Shown: one piece after another, positions 7,398-14,448 of the stretch
Position numbering within the stretch: position 1 is the stretch's first letter
Layout: the number at the start of each line of letters is the position of its first letter
From: Pseudomonadaceae bacterium
GTDB lineage: Bacteria > Pseudomonadota > Alphaproteobacteria > UBA2136 > UBA6156
Direction of reading: 5' to 3'
Length of the DNA stretch: 22,888 nucleotides
NCBI GenBank assembly: GCA_947464215.1
Contig: CANHVX010000003.1
Location: 1-22,888 of the forward strand
Program-made: the position numbers and the translations under genes
Notes under the pieces: generated by a model
Told to the model about the DNA's origin: nothing
Databases searched by the model: none
Seen by the model: the letters and a program-made list of their open reading frames with translations, nothing else

Positions 7398-8192
7398 TTA
7401 ATCCAGCAAGCGCTGGCGCATTTTGCGCAAGCTGTAGGTGAAGCCGGCGGCGGCAATCAGCGCCAGAGCACCAAAATCAATCAGGAAGCGCAGGGGGTCA
7501 AGGGGCAGGCCTGCCACCAAGGGCCGCACTAAACCAATCACATGGGTGAGGGGCAGCAACTGGCTGAAAATCCACAGCGGCAGCGGGGCATGGGAAAGGT
7601 CAAAAAACACGCCCGAAAACAAAAACATCGGCGTGGTCCACAGCGTGTTCACATAGGCAAAATGGAGGGGCCGGTGAATATGCACGGTAAAGCACAGCGC
7701 CATGGCCCCAAAGGCAACATTGGCCAGCAGCAGCACGGGCACGGCCACCAAGGTTCCCCACCAGCTGCCAATGCCGCCCAAAAAGGCCGCCAGCACAAAC
7801 AGAATGATGATACTCGGCATGGTGCGCAAGCTGGCATAGATAAGCTCGGAAAGCAGAATATCATGCAGCCGCACGGGGGTGGCTAGCCAGGCGCTGTAAA
7901 GCTTGTAGCTGCTGCTGCGCTCCCATACGCCATAGGTCATAGCCATGGTCATCACAAAAATGCCGGTGCTGGCGGCGATGCCGGGCACCAGAAACATCAG
8001 GTAAGGCAGGCCGTTCATGGTGTGCACAATGGCGCCCATCCCAAAACCAAAGGCAATTAGGTAAATCACACGGTCCAGCAGGTCGCGCATGATCAGCGCT
8101 TTCCACAGGCTGCGATATTCCCACCAGAAGCGCGTCAGCATCGGCTTAAGGGTTCGTAACATATGCAGATTATGCATGGTTGGCACCATCAT
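7398..8192 (-). CDS. ABC-2 type transport permease (second membrane subunit)
   Basis: A polytopic inner-membrane protein of the ABC-2 (NodJ-like) exporter family, 264 aa from the start chosen here. About six hydrophobic segments are visible, including VIYLIAFGFGMGAIV, YLMFLVPGIAASTGIFVMTMAM, IIILFVLAAFLGGIG and a C-terminal segment ahead of a basic end (SLRKMRQRLLD). The open frame extends further upstream, but the start at 8192 is preferred: it forms a four-base ATGA overlap with the upstream permease and has GGAGG eight bases before it. Together with that permease and the ATPase it should form one export complex. The substrate is unknown; such systems move lipids, polysaccharides, drugs or lipo-oligosaccharides. 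Confidence 0.92.
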   Translation of the reverse strand: MMVPTMHNLHMLRTLKPMLTRFWWEYRSLWKALIMRDLLDRVIYLIAFGFGMGAIVHTMNGLPYLMFLVPGIAASTGIFVMTMAMTYGVWERSSSYKLYSAWLATPVRLHDILLSELIYASLRTMPSIIILFVLAAFLGGIGSWWGTLVAVPVLLLANVAFGAMALCFTVHIHRPLHFAYVNTLWTTPMFLFSGVFFDLSHAPLPLWIFSQLLPLTHVIGLVRPLVAGLPLDPLRFLIDFGALALIAAAGFTYSLRKMRQRLLD

Positions 8193-8923
8193 CCGAGAAG
8201 CCTCCGTTGAAACAAGCGTGCGGCCACCACGTAAGAACCACACGTCATACCCAATAAAGCCGCGGCATGGAGGGCCAGCATTGCCACCGAGGGTAACACG
8301 CCGGTAAACAGCGGCCGTACCAGCTCAATGCCATGGTAAATCGGCAGCAGATAGGCAAAAATCTGTATCGGCAGCGGGAACAGGCTCACCGCCGCAAACA
8401 CACCGGAAAACACAAACGCCGCGGTGGTGAGGGGCTCACTCAGCGTAATGTCGTCATAGCTGCGCGCCAGGGCCACCAAGCAATAGCCCAGCATGGCGCC
8501 GCAGGTGCCAAGCAGCATTAGCACGGGGGCGGCCAACAACAACAGCAGGGGGTTGGCAGGTCCCCCCATCAGCGCACCGGCCACAAAAATACCAGCGGCG
8601 GTGATAACCCCTTTTATGCCCTGGAAAAGCGCCTCCGCCAGCACAATTTGCCACACGTTCATGGTGGCGGCCATCCAGCTTTCGTAGCGGTGGGCATAGA
8701 AGCGCTCCATGGCGCCGTAGCTGCACGCAATAAAGCCGGCCACCACCACACTGTTCACCATCACGCCGGGGATAACAAACGCCAACTTGGCGTCCAAACC
8801 AAACGCCACGCCAAGGCCATAGAGCAAAATCGCAGGCCCCAGCACATACAGGCAGAGGAAAACAGGCAGCTTGCGGCTCCACACCACATAGTGCCGAAAG
8901 GTCAGGGCAAGAACAGGTTGCAT
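8189..8923 (-). CDS. ABC-2 type transport permease (first membrane subunit)
   Basis: A 244-aa inner-membrane permease of the same NodJ-like family as its downstream neighbour. Six hydrophobic segments can be followed, beginning FLCLYVLGPAILLYGLGVAFG, then FVIPGVMVNSVVVAGFIACSYGAM, then the segment with AAGIFVAGALMGG. The short loop ERFYAHRYESWMAATMN is the usual cytoplasmic coupling region. It starts 3 bases after the ATPase stop and overlaps the next permease by 4 bases. This makes a three-gene transporter with two different permeases, presumably a heterodimer. The substrate cannot be deduced. Confidence 0.92.
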   Translation of the reverse strand: MQPVLALTFRHYVVWSRKLPVFLCLYVLGPAILLYGLGVAFGLDAKLAFVIPGVMVNSVVVAGFIACSYGAMERFYAHRYESWMAATMNVWQIVLAEALFQGIKGVITAAGIFVAGALMGGPANPLLLLLAAPVLMLLGTCGAMLGYCLVALARSYDDITLSEPLTTAAFVFSGVFAAVSLFPLPIQIFAYLLPIYHGIELVRPLFTGVLPSVAMLALHAAALLGMTCGSYVVAARLFQRRLLG

Positions 8924-8926
8924 GGG

Positions 8927-9838
8927 CTAGCTGCGCAGTTTGCGGCCTGTAAGTTTCAGGAAGACATCTTCCATATTGGCAGGGCGCTGCCAGAATTGCA
9001 CATCGTCGGCCAGCAGGCTGCGGAAGGCCTTGCCGTCATCCACATAAAACAGCACACTGTCGCCAAGGTCTTCGTGTTCAATGTCAGCAGGCAGGTCAAG
9101 CGGCACGGGCTTGGTGATATCAAACACGTATTTTTTCACATGGCGCTGAATCAGCTCTTGCGGGCTGCCTTCAGCCAAAATTGTGCCGTGGTCAATCAGA
9201 ATGATATGGTCGCACAAACGCTGGGCTTCATCCATGTAGTGGGTGGTGAGCAGCAAGGTCTTGCCGCTTTTTTTCAGCTCCAAAATACGCTGCCAAATCA
9301 TCACCCGTGCTTGCGGGTCAAGGCCGGTGGTGGGCTCATCCAAAAACAGCAGTTCGGGGTTGTTGATAAGCGCCCGCGCAATGGTCAGGCGGCGCTTCAT
9401 CCCGCCGGAAAGTTGGTTCACGCGCGCGTTGGTCTTTTCGGTCAGCTGCATCATGGCCAGCAGGGCGGGCACACGGGCTTCCACTTCGGCTTTGGGCAGC
9501 CCGAACAGCATGCCGTAAATCAATAAGTTTTCGGCTACCGTCAGGTCGGGGTCAAGGTTATCGTCTTGGGGCACAAGCCCAATTTTGCAGCGTTGCTCAT
9601 GGCTTAGGCTGCGCACATCGGTGCCAAACATGGTCAGCGTGCCGCCGCTGCGCTGGGTAAGCCCCATCAGCATTTTCATCGTGGTGCTTTTGCCGGCCCC
9701 GTTGGGGCCCAACAGGCCTGTGCAGGTGCCGCGCTGCACCTCAAAATCAATCCCGCGCACAGCCTCCACCGCGCCGCCCCCATTGCGGGCCGGGTAGGTT
9801 TTGGTCAGGTCTTTGGCGCCAATAATAGAAGTATCCAT
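8927..9838 (-). CDS. ABC transporter ATP-binding protein (NodI/DrrA-like exporter)
   Basis: The ATPase subunit of the adjacent ABC-2 exporter, about 303 aa from this start. All nucleotide-binding motifs are present: Walker A GPNGAGKST, Q-loop (VPQDDNLDPDLTV), signature LSGGMKRRL, Walker B LLFLDEPTTGLDP and the switch His in LLTTHYMDEAQ. The LDPDLTVAENLLIYGMLFG segment resembles NodI/DrrA-type drug or lipo-oligosaccharide exporters. About 80 residues follow the core domain. The start at 9838 is chosen because AAAGGA lies seven bases upstream; an in-frame start nine codons earlier lacks such a site. The upstream PCu(A)C-like gene ends 52 bases away, so the transporter may be a separate unit or a continuation of that operon. 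Confidence 0.95.
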   Translation of the reverse strand: MDTSIIGAKDLTKTYPARNGGGAVEAVRGIDFEVQRGTCTGLLGPNGAGKSTTMKMLMGLTQRSGGTLTMFGTDVRSLSHEQRCKIGLVPQDDNLDPDLTVAENLLIYGMLFGLPKAEVEARVPALLAMMQLTEKTNARVNQLSGGMKRRLTIARALINNPELLFLDEPTTGLDPQARVMIWQRILELKKSGKTLLLTTHYMDEAQRLCDHIILIDHGTILAEGSPQELIQRHVKKYVFDITKPVPLDLPADIEHEDLGDSVLFYVDDGKAFRSLLADDVQFWQRPANMEDVFLKLTGRKLRS

Positions 9839-9890
9839 ACATATATCCTTTGTTCGCACACGCACGTAAAGGGCGTGCGCGTCGGTGTGC

Positions 9891-10316
9891 CTATTGGCGC
9901 AGTGTTACCCGAACGCGCAGCACTTGCCCATCCGCAAACGTGAGTTCAAGGGGAATTTCCATGCCCGCGGTAAGGTCAGCGGTAAGGTCTTGCAGCAAAA
10001 TTTCGGTGGCGCCGGGCACCAGCTTCACGCGGCTGCGGGGGGCAATATCAATGTAATCTCCCATGTCCACCACCTTTAAACCGTTGCGGGTGGTGAAGTT
10101 GCGCAGCACCGCATGGGCGGCCACGGGGCTTGCGGCGCCCGTAAGGCGCAGCGTGCCCGAGGTGCGGTTGGCAATGGTAAGGCCAACGGCAGTTTCGCTG
10201 CGGGCAGGGGCGGCCAGGGCCCATGCGCTTTCAACCGCCAATAAAGGCTCGCCACGCGGCACGTCGGCCCATACGGGGCTCGCCAATATGCAAAAAGCCA
10301 GCAACATGCGTCTCAT
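9891..10316 (-). CDS. PCu(A)C/DUF461-fold secreted protein lacking copper ligands
   Basis: A 141-aa periplasmic protein with a signal peptide (residues 1 to about 17, MRRMLLAFCILASPVWA). It has the cupredoxin-like fold of PCu(A)C copper chaperones, which help assemble the Cu(A) site of cytochrome oxidase. Family marks are AVGLTIANRTSGTLRLTGAASPVA, then VVDMGDYIDIAPRSRVKLVPGATEILLQDL and the final IPLELTFADGQVLRVRVTL. The usual copper ligands (an HxM near the middle and an HxM in the PGGxHxM loop) are not there: the positions read HAV and TEI. It may not bind copper in the usual way. The start overlaps the DUF971 stop as ATGA, with GGGAGG seven bases upstream. Confidence 0.85.
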   Translation of the reverse strand: MRRMLLAFCILASPVWADVPRGEPLLAVESAWALAAPARSETAVGLTIANRTSGTLRLTGAASPVAAHAVLRNFTTRNGLKVVDMGDYIDIAPRSRVKLVPGATEILLQDLTADLTAGMEIPLELTFADGQVLRVRVTLRQ

Positions 10317-10618
10317 GCGCGCGCCTCCCGTGTGGCCAGTTCATACAGATAGTCCCACGTATAAATCCCGGTGGCATGGCCGTCCGAGAACACAATTTTC
10401 ACGGCATAGCTGCCCACGGGCTCCACCGTGGTCATCAATACATCATCTTTGCCGGTGGGTTTCACACCGCCACGGCCAAAGTGGCCTTTCACTTCCGCGC
10501 TGGGGCTTTCTACACGCAAGAGGGTGGCACTCAGCTCCGCGCTCATCGCATCCCATACCACATGCAGAATCCGCCGGTTCGCGCTCACACGCAGTTCAAG
10601 GGGGGTATGGTCAGCCAT
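10313..10618 (-). CDS. DUF971-domain protein
   Basis: About 101 aa, essentially a single DUF971 domain, the fold also found at the N-terminus of gamma-butyrobetaine hydroxylase and in some Mrp-type iron-sulfur carrier fusions. Recognisable family text is LLRVESPSAEVKGH early and the C-terminal SYAVKIVFSDGHATGIYTWDYLYEL. No membrane segment or signal peptide is seen. The exact role of stand-alone DUF971 proteins is not established to my knowledge; a link to iron-sulfur metabolism is often proposed. The ATG at 10618 is chosen over one 12 bases upstream because GAGG lies six bases before it. It overlaps the PH-domain gene by 8 bases and the PCu(A)C-like gene by 4, so the three are translationally linked. 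Confidence 0.88.
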   Translation of the reverse strand: MADHTPLELRVSANRRILHVVWDAMSAELSATLLRVESPSAEVKGHFGRGGVKPTGKDDVLMTTVEPVGSYAVKIVFSDGHATGIYTWDYLYELATREARA

Positions 10619-11090
10619 GGTTGGCCTCATTCATTTGCAAGGTTTCAAGGGCTTCCACCAATGTAATGGGGTGCCAGATCCACGGCAGCGTAATCTCGCG
10701 CAGATTTTTGCCCTCCTGAACGTGCAACGTCAGGTGCCCGGTATGCATAAAGGATTGCACAAGTGTCTGCTGCACGCGCCAATCTTCCAATTTCGTGGCC
10801 ATAATGCCTTCCATATTCAGGCGCATAAACCCATGGCGCAGCAACAGGCGCCGCGTGGTGATAGCCATTTCAAAGTTACGGAAGGGGATAGCATAGATAC
10901 CAAACAGCAAAACAGCAAATAACCAAAGCGGTTTAAGCCAAATTCCCCCATAGAGCGCAAGCAGGCCTGCCAGCAGCCAGCCAAAACCATAAAGGGGGTG
11001 CAGCTTCGCCGTGTAGATAATCACCTCATCGGGCGCCAGCAAGCGCTCCAGGTGGGGCACGTGGGCAAGGGGTGGCAAACCATCGGGCAC
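10611..11090 (-). CDS. Bacterial PH-domain membrane protein
   Basis: A 159-aa protein with the layout of bacterial PH (bPH2/YdbS-like) proteins. A short N-terminal part ends in DEVIIYTAKLHPLY, then come two close hydrophobic segments (about residues 35-70), then the PH-like strand set: EMAITTRRLLLRHGFM, followed by MATKLEDWRVQQTLVQSFMHTGHLTLHVQEG. It is anchored in the inner membrane with the PH domain probably in the cytoplasm. The role is unknown. The start is GTG at 11090, supported by GGGAG eight bases upstream; no ATG is available in frame before residue 80 or so. It lies 24 bases after dksA and overlaps the DUF971 gene. Confidence 0.85.
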   Translation of the reverse strand: MPDGLPPLAHVPHLERLLAPDEVIIYTAKLHPLYGFGWLLAGLLALYGGIWLKPLWLFAVLLFGIYAIPFRNFEMAITTRRLLLRHGFMRLNMEGIMATKLEDWRVQQTLVQSFMHTGHLTLHVQEGKNLREITLPWIWHPITLVEALETLQMNEANHG

Positions 11091-11114
11091 AGCATAAACT
11101 CCCGTTGCCAGCCG

Positions 11115-12035
11115 TTAGCCGGCGTAGCTGACTTCTTTCTTTTCCTGGCGACGCTTAGCCTCAATGCTTAACGTGGCAATGGGGCGTGCCAGCAAGCGGC
11201 CAATGCCAATCGGGTCGCCGGTTTCTTGGCAGTAGCCGAACTCGCCTTGGCGGATACGGTCAATCGCCTCATCAATCTTAGAAATCAGCTTGCGGGCGCG
11301 GTCGCGGTTGCGCAGCTCAAGGGTTTGCTCATATTCCAGCGTGGCCTGGTCGGTCATGTCCGCTTCAATGGTGCTGTTTTCTTTCAGGTCATGCATGGTG
11401 GAAAGGTTGCCGGCTTCCAACTCTTTGCGCCAGCCCAGCAGCAGGTCGCGGAAGTAGCAGAGCTGCTTTTTGCTCATGTAGGGCTCGTTGTCGTTGGGGG
11501 TATACCCGTCGGGGTAGCCGCGCACCTGGGCCGGTGCGTAGCTAAGCGGCTCAAGGCTATCAATGGCCAGCTTGTCGCCGCTGGCGTCTTGGGTGTTAGG
11601 CTTGGCAATGGTGTCAGCTATCACTTTTTGGGCGGCGGCCAAGGCTGGCTTTACAGGGGGCTTGGCAGCGGGCTTGGGGGTGGGTTTAGCAATCGGCTTG
11701 GCCGCGGCCTTGGCAGCCGGCTTAGCGGCAGGCTTAGAGGCGCTCTTGGGGGCCGCTTTTGCAGCGGGCTTGGCGGGGGCTTTGGCAGGCGTTTTGGCCA
11801 TGGGCTTGGGTGTAGCTTTCCGGGTGGGTTGAGAGGTTTTTTTAGGTGCCGCAGCGGGTTTCTTGGCGGCCGGTTTAGCTTTTGCGGCTGGCGTCTTGGC
11901 TACGGGCTTGGCCACGGCTTTTTTGGCCGGGGTTGGCTTGGCCTTGGCGGCGGGTTTCGCAGCCGGTTTTGCGGCGGGTTTAGCTTTTCCTGCGGTTTTT
12001 TTAGCAGGTTTGGCGGTCGTTTTGGCAGCGCTCAT
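11115..12035 (-). CDS. dksA: DksA-family RNA polymerase-binding factor with H1-like N-terminal tail
   Basis: DksA enters the RNA polymerase secondary channel and, with ppGpp, redirects transcription in starvation. Here it is about 306 aa, roughly twice the usual size. The C-terminal part is ordinary: a coiled coil with the tip motif DMTDQA (DxxDxA, near residue 228), then the globular end FGYCQETGDPIGIGRLLARPIATLSIEAKRRQ. Only one of the four zinc cysteines remains, as in many alphaproteobacterial DksA proteins. The first 130 or so residues are almost entirely Lys, Ala and Pro with some Thr, like histone H1 or AlgP. The start at 12035 is supported by AGGGGG eight bases upstream. The frame stays open into the tRNA region, but a start there would overlap the tRNA gene. 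Confidence 0.92.
   Translation of the reverse strand: MSAAKTTAKPAKKTAGKAKPAAKPAAKPAAKAKPTPAKKAVAKPVAKTPAAKAKPAAKKPAAAPKKTSQPTRKATPKPMAKTPAKAPAKPAAKAAPKSASKPAAKPAAKAAAKPIAKPTPKPAAKPPVKPALAAAQKVIADTIAKPNTQDASGDKLAIDSLEPLSYAPAQVRGYPDGYTPNDNEPYMSKKQLCYFRDLLLGWRKELEAGNLSTMHDLKENSTIEADMTDQATLEYEQTLELRNRDRARKLISKIDEAIDRIRQGEFGYCQETGDPIGIGRLLARPIATLSIEAKRRQEKKEVSYAG
11640..12030 (-). repeat. Degenerate Lys/Ala/Pro-coding repeats in the dksA 5' end
   Basis: The 5' third of dksA is built of degenerate short units encoding PAAKPAAK, KPAAKA and TPAKKA-like runs. At DNA level they read as imperfect repeats of a 12-15 base unit rich in GGCTTGGC/GCGGG on the plus strand. It is a coding low-complexity tract, likely to change length by recombination or slippage between strains. 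Confidence 0.75.
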
Positions 12036-12099
12036 GGTGTGGCCCCCTTGTGTGGCGGGCCCTCTGTGTGGTGGTGGCCCGGATACGTTAACGGCCACC

Positions 12100-12128
12100 A
12101 TCATACAGGAAAGGCATGCCCCCGCCAA
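12100..12128 (-). promoter_or_regulatory. Likely dksA promoter
   Basis: On the minus strand TTGGCG (12128-12123) is followed after 17 bases by TATGAT (12105-12100), a close match to TATAAT. Transcription would start near 12093 and give a leader of about 58 bases before the dksA ATG. The spacing and -10 box are good and the -35 box is fair (4 of 6). Confidence 0.5.
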
Positions 12129-12200
12129 GCACTTTGCCAACAAAAGGGGGGCTGTGCGGGCTTGCCATACGCGGGGTGGGGCGGTATAGAACACGCCAAC

Positions 12201-12276
12201 GCACCCGTAGCTCAGTGGATAGAGTACTTCCCTCCGAAGGAAGGGGTCACACGTTCGAATCGTGTCGGGTGCGCCA
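12201..12276 (+). tRNA. tRNA-Arg (anticodon CCG)
   Basis: The 76-base sequence folds as a standard cloverleaf: acceptor GCACCCG with CGGGTGC, D stem GCTC/GAGT (one G-U), anticodon stem CTTCC/GGAAG around loop CTCCGAA (anticodon CCG, reading CGG), T stem ACACG/CGTGT with loop TTCGAAT, and an encoded 3' CCA. The discriminator base is G. It is divergent from dksA and stands alone. No integrase or repeated 3' end was seen beside it. Confidence 0.98.
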
Positions 12277-12383
12277 GTGCGAACGAAAATCCTGTGTATC
12301 AAGCGGTTTAGGGTGGGCGTGCACACGCGTGGCACGTTAGCGTCACCCCCTTGCCCAAGAAGGGATGACAATGTGCAAAATGT

Positions 12384-12414
12384 ATTGTCTGACAATTAAA
12401 CAACAGGCTATTCT
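12384..12414 (+). promoter_or_regulatory. Palindrome and possible promoter before the MCP-like gene
   Basis: ATTGTC-T-GACAAT (12384-12396) is a perfect 13-base palindrome, and another GACAAT lies 12 bases upstream (12367-12372). TTGTCT (12385-12390) within it could be a -35 box, with TATTCT (12409-12414) 18 bases later as -10. A regulator bound to the palindrome would then control the chemotaxis-like gene at 12441. The promoter boxes are only moderate matches. Confidence 0.35.
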
Positions 12415-12440
12415 GCGGGCAAGGAGATAAAACGCGCCTG

Positions 12441-13802
12441 ATGATTCAGCACCTTCGTATTTTTGCCACCCGGCTCACGGCAAGCGTCAATACCCTTCTG
12501 TTGGTGGTGGCAGCCTACACCACCTTTGGTCATGGGGGCAGCACCACACTGCTTATGATGAGCGCGGTGGCTGTCGTCATCAACTGGCTTTCGGTGGTGT
12601 TTGCGCCGGCGGCATTGGCCACGCGGATGCTGGTGGCGGCCAACGGGGTGGTGCAGGTGAGCCTCTTGGTGGCGGGCATGCAGGGCAACGCGGCGCAGAT
12701 GGATTACCATTTGTTCTATATGGCGTGGCTGGCCGTGCTGGTGTTGTATCTCGACTGGCGGGTGCAAGCCTTCGCCTGGGTGCTCATCATGGGGCACCAT
12801 GTGTTTGCCGCAGTGGCCGAACCGCATATGTTTTTCACCGGCAGCGTCGATGCCCCCCGTATCGCGGTGCAAATGGTGGCCTTTGGCATTATGTCGGGGG
12901 TGCTTATCTGGTTTTCGCGCAGCCTGGAAAAACTGTTGGCGGGCCTATCGGTCAGCAACGCGGGCATCGCACGGGTGGCCCAGAACCTCGATTTATCCAC
13001 GCGCCTGTCGGTCGACGATGACGGCGAGGCCGGGCGCCTGGCAACCTCGGTCAATACCTTGCTGGGGCGCCTGAACGAGGTGCTGTCGCAGGTGCGCAGC
13101 AGCACCGGGGTTATGGGGAGCGCGGTGGGCGAGATGAACCAAAGCGCCATTCACATCTCCGAGCAGGCAGCCAGCCAGATGAACGAGTTGAAGGGCATTT
13201 TGGGCCTCACGTCCGATATTTCGGGGTCAATCCACGAAGTCGCGGGCCACGTGCGCCAGCATGCCGAGAGCGCGCAGGGGCTCAACATCATTGCCCAACA
13301 GCTCGATGCCACCATTACCGGGCTCCAGCAGCAGTCGAAAGAGATTATCACCATCGCCGAGATGATCGCCAGCGTGGCCGACCAAACCAACCTGTTGTCA
13401 CTCAACGCCAGTATCGAGGCGGCGCGGGCGGGCGATGCCGGCCGCGGCTTCGCCGTGGTGGCCGATGAGGTGCGCAAGCTGGCCACCAACACGAACGATT
13501 CTGCGGCGCACATCCGCGAACAAATCAACACGCTGCAAGATTCCATGGCCGTGGCCATAGAGAAAACGCGCGAGATGCAAACCGGCATCACACACATGGC
13601 CAGCACCAGCCACACCATGGATACGTTGATGCAAACCTCGGCCCACGGCGTGCAGTCTATGGCCGAAACGATGCGCAAGTTCGAGATCGGGCTGCAATCG
13701 GTGGCCAGCGCGATCGAGCAATCGCGCACCGCCTCCAGCCGTGTCTATAGCGAAACCAACGGCCTGATGAACGCCACCAACCAGTTTAAAACCGGGCAAT
13801 AA
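12441..13802 (+). CDS. Methyl-accepting chemotaxis-like protein with six-TM N-terminus
   Basis: A 453-aa signal transducer. The first 160 or so residues contain about six hydrophobic segments with short loops and no periplasmic sensor domain. A HAMP-like stretch follows (LDLSTRLSVDDDGEAGRLATSVNTLLGRL), then a long helical cytoplasmic domain with the MCP hairpin tip, IASVADQTNLLSLNASIEAARAGDAGRGFAVVADEVRKLA (shown here in parts: ADQTNLLSLNASIEAA and GRGFAVVADEVRKL). That tip should bind CheA and CheW. Sensing within or near the membrane is inferred, as in other MCPs with membrane-embedded input. No che genes are in the window. The AAGGAG ribosome-like site is 14 bases before the ATG, which is far; a CTG or ACG just upstream is possible. 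Confidence 0.9.
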   Translation: MIQHLRIFATRLTASVNTLLLVVAAYTTFGHGGSTTLLMMSAVAVVINWLSVVFAPAALATRMLVAANGVVQVSLLVAGMQGNAAQMDYHLFYMAWLAVLVLYLDWRVQAFAWVLIMGHHVFAAVAEPHMFFTGSVDAPRIAVQMVAFGIMSGVLIWFSRSLEKLLAGLSVSNAGIARVAQNLDLSTRLSVDDDGEAGRLATSVNTLLGRLNEVLSQVRSSTGVMGSAVGEMNQSAIHISEQAASQMNELKGILGLTSDISGSIHEVAGHVRQHAESAQGLNIIAQQLDATITGLQQQSKEIITIAEMIASVADQTNLLSLNASIEAARAGDAGRGFAVVADEVRKLATNTNDSAAHIREQINTLQDSMAVAIEKTREMQTGITHMASTSHTMDTLMQTSAHGVQSMAETMRKFEIGLQSVASAIEQSRTASSRVYSETNGLMNATNQFKTGQ

Positions 13803-13814
13803 ACCGGGCAATAA
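13791..13814 (+). repeat. 12-base tandem duplication across the MCP-like stop codon
   Basis: ACCGGGCAATAA occurs twice without a gap (13791-13802 and 13803-13814). The unit is a multiple of three and contains the stop codon, so the gene has a second in-frame TAA twelve bases after the first, preceded by the same Thr-Gly-Gln codons. Confidence 0.9.
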
Positions 13815-13824
13815 AGCGGGGGGG

Positions 13825-14448
13825 TTACCCCACCACCTCCATCTCCCACATCCCATCAACAGGGCGGAAGAGATAGGGCTCGGCATTGGTGGCCTCGCGG
13901 TGGGTGCCACACAGCACTTCAAATAAGGCCCGGAAATTGGCCCCATGGCCCACAAACAGCAAGGTGTCATGCGGGAAGCGGGCCAGATTGGCGGCAATGG
14001 CCTCGGCCATGCGGGCGCAGGTGTCGGGCCATTGTTCGGCGTCAGGGGGCAGAATGGCGGTAATGCTGGCGGTGGGCGGCAAACCGTGGCGCGCCTTCAG
14101 CGTCGTATGGAGCTCACCTTCAAAACTGCCAAACGTGCGCTCTTTCAGGTTGGTTTCTGGCACCAGGGGCAGGCTTAGGCGCACATTCACCAACTCGGCG
14201 GTGTGCCAGGCGCGGGCCAGCGGGCTGGCAATAATGCGTGTAATGCCGCACCCAACCAGCCGCTGGGCGGCAGCGCGGGCCTGGCCAACGCCGGTGGCAT
14301 TGAGGGGCGTGTCGGTGTGGCCTTGCAACCGCCCGGCCACATTCCAGTCGGTTTCGCCATGGCGCAGATAATAAAAGGTGCGATGCGGCACCCGCATGTG
14401 CAGGTCGGGGTGGGGGAGATGGTCAAGGCGAGGGTTTACAGCAGGCAT
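13825..14448 (-). CDS. Histidine phosphatase family protein (phosphoglycerate mutase-like)
   Basis: A 207-aa member of the histidine phosphatase superfamily. The catalytic RHG motif is in YYLRHGETDWN (about residue 29), the acid/base Glu in LKERTFGSFEG, and the second His in FVGHGANFRAL. The family includes cofactor-dependent phosphoglycerate mutases, sugar and nucleotide phosphatases and alpha-ribazole phosphatase; the substrate cannot be settled from sequence. It is convergent with the MCP-like gene, 22 bases from its stop. The start is uncertain: ATG at 14448 lacks a ribosome site but sits just after a good -10 box, while a Met at residue 18 (14397) would also leave the whole domain intact. 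Confidence 0.88.
   Translation of the reverse strand: MPAVNPRLDHLPHPDLHMRVPHRTFYYLRHGETDWNVAGRLQGHTDTPLNATGVGQARAAAQRLVGCGITRIIASPLARAWHTAELVNVRLSLPLVPETNLKERTFGSFEGELHTTLKARHGLPPTASITAILPPDAEQWPDTCARMAEAIAANLARFPHDTLLFVGHGANFRALFEVLCGTHREATNAEPYLFRPVDGMWEMEVVG

Noticed and set aside
8193..8243. Earlier start for the second ABC permease
   Set aside because: The start at 8192 forms an ATGA overlap with the previous gene and has GGAGG eight bases upstream; the extension does not.
9856..9890. Two-tier hairpin between the PCu(A)C-like gene and the ABC ATPase as a terminator
   Set aside because: Stems CGCACG/CGTGCG and GCACA/TGTGC exist, but no T-run follows on the minus strand; it may be only a processing or attenuation structure.
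11640..12030. Repeat array that might suggest CRISPR or satellite DNA
   Set aside because: The units are irregular, without spacers, and lie in frame within dksA.
11226..12311. 361-codon plus-strand frame with many Gly/Leu/Phe runs opposite dksA
   Set aside because: The runs are the reverse reading of the Lys/Ala/Pro repeats, and the frame also crosses the tRNA gene.
12036..12395. Upstream extension of the dksA frame
   Set aside because: It would overlap the tRNA-Arg gene and the dksA promoter, while the ATG at 12035 has a good ribosome site.
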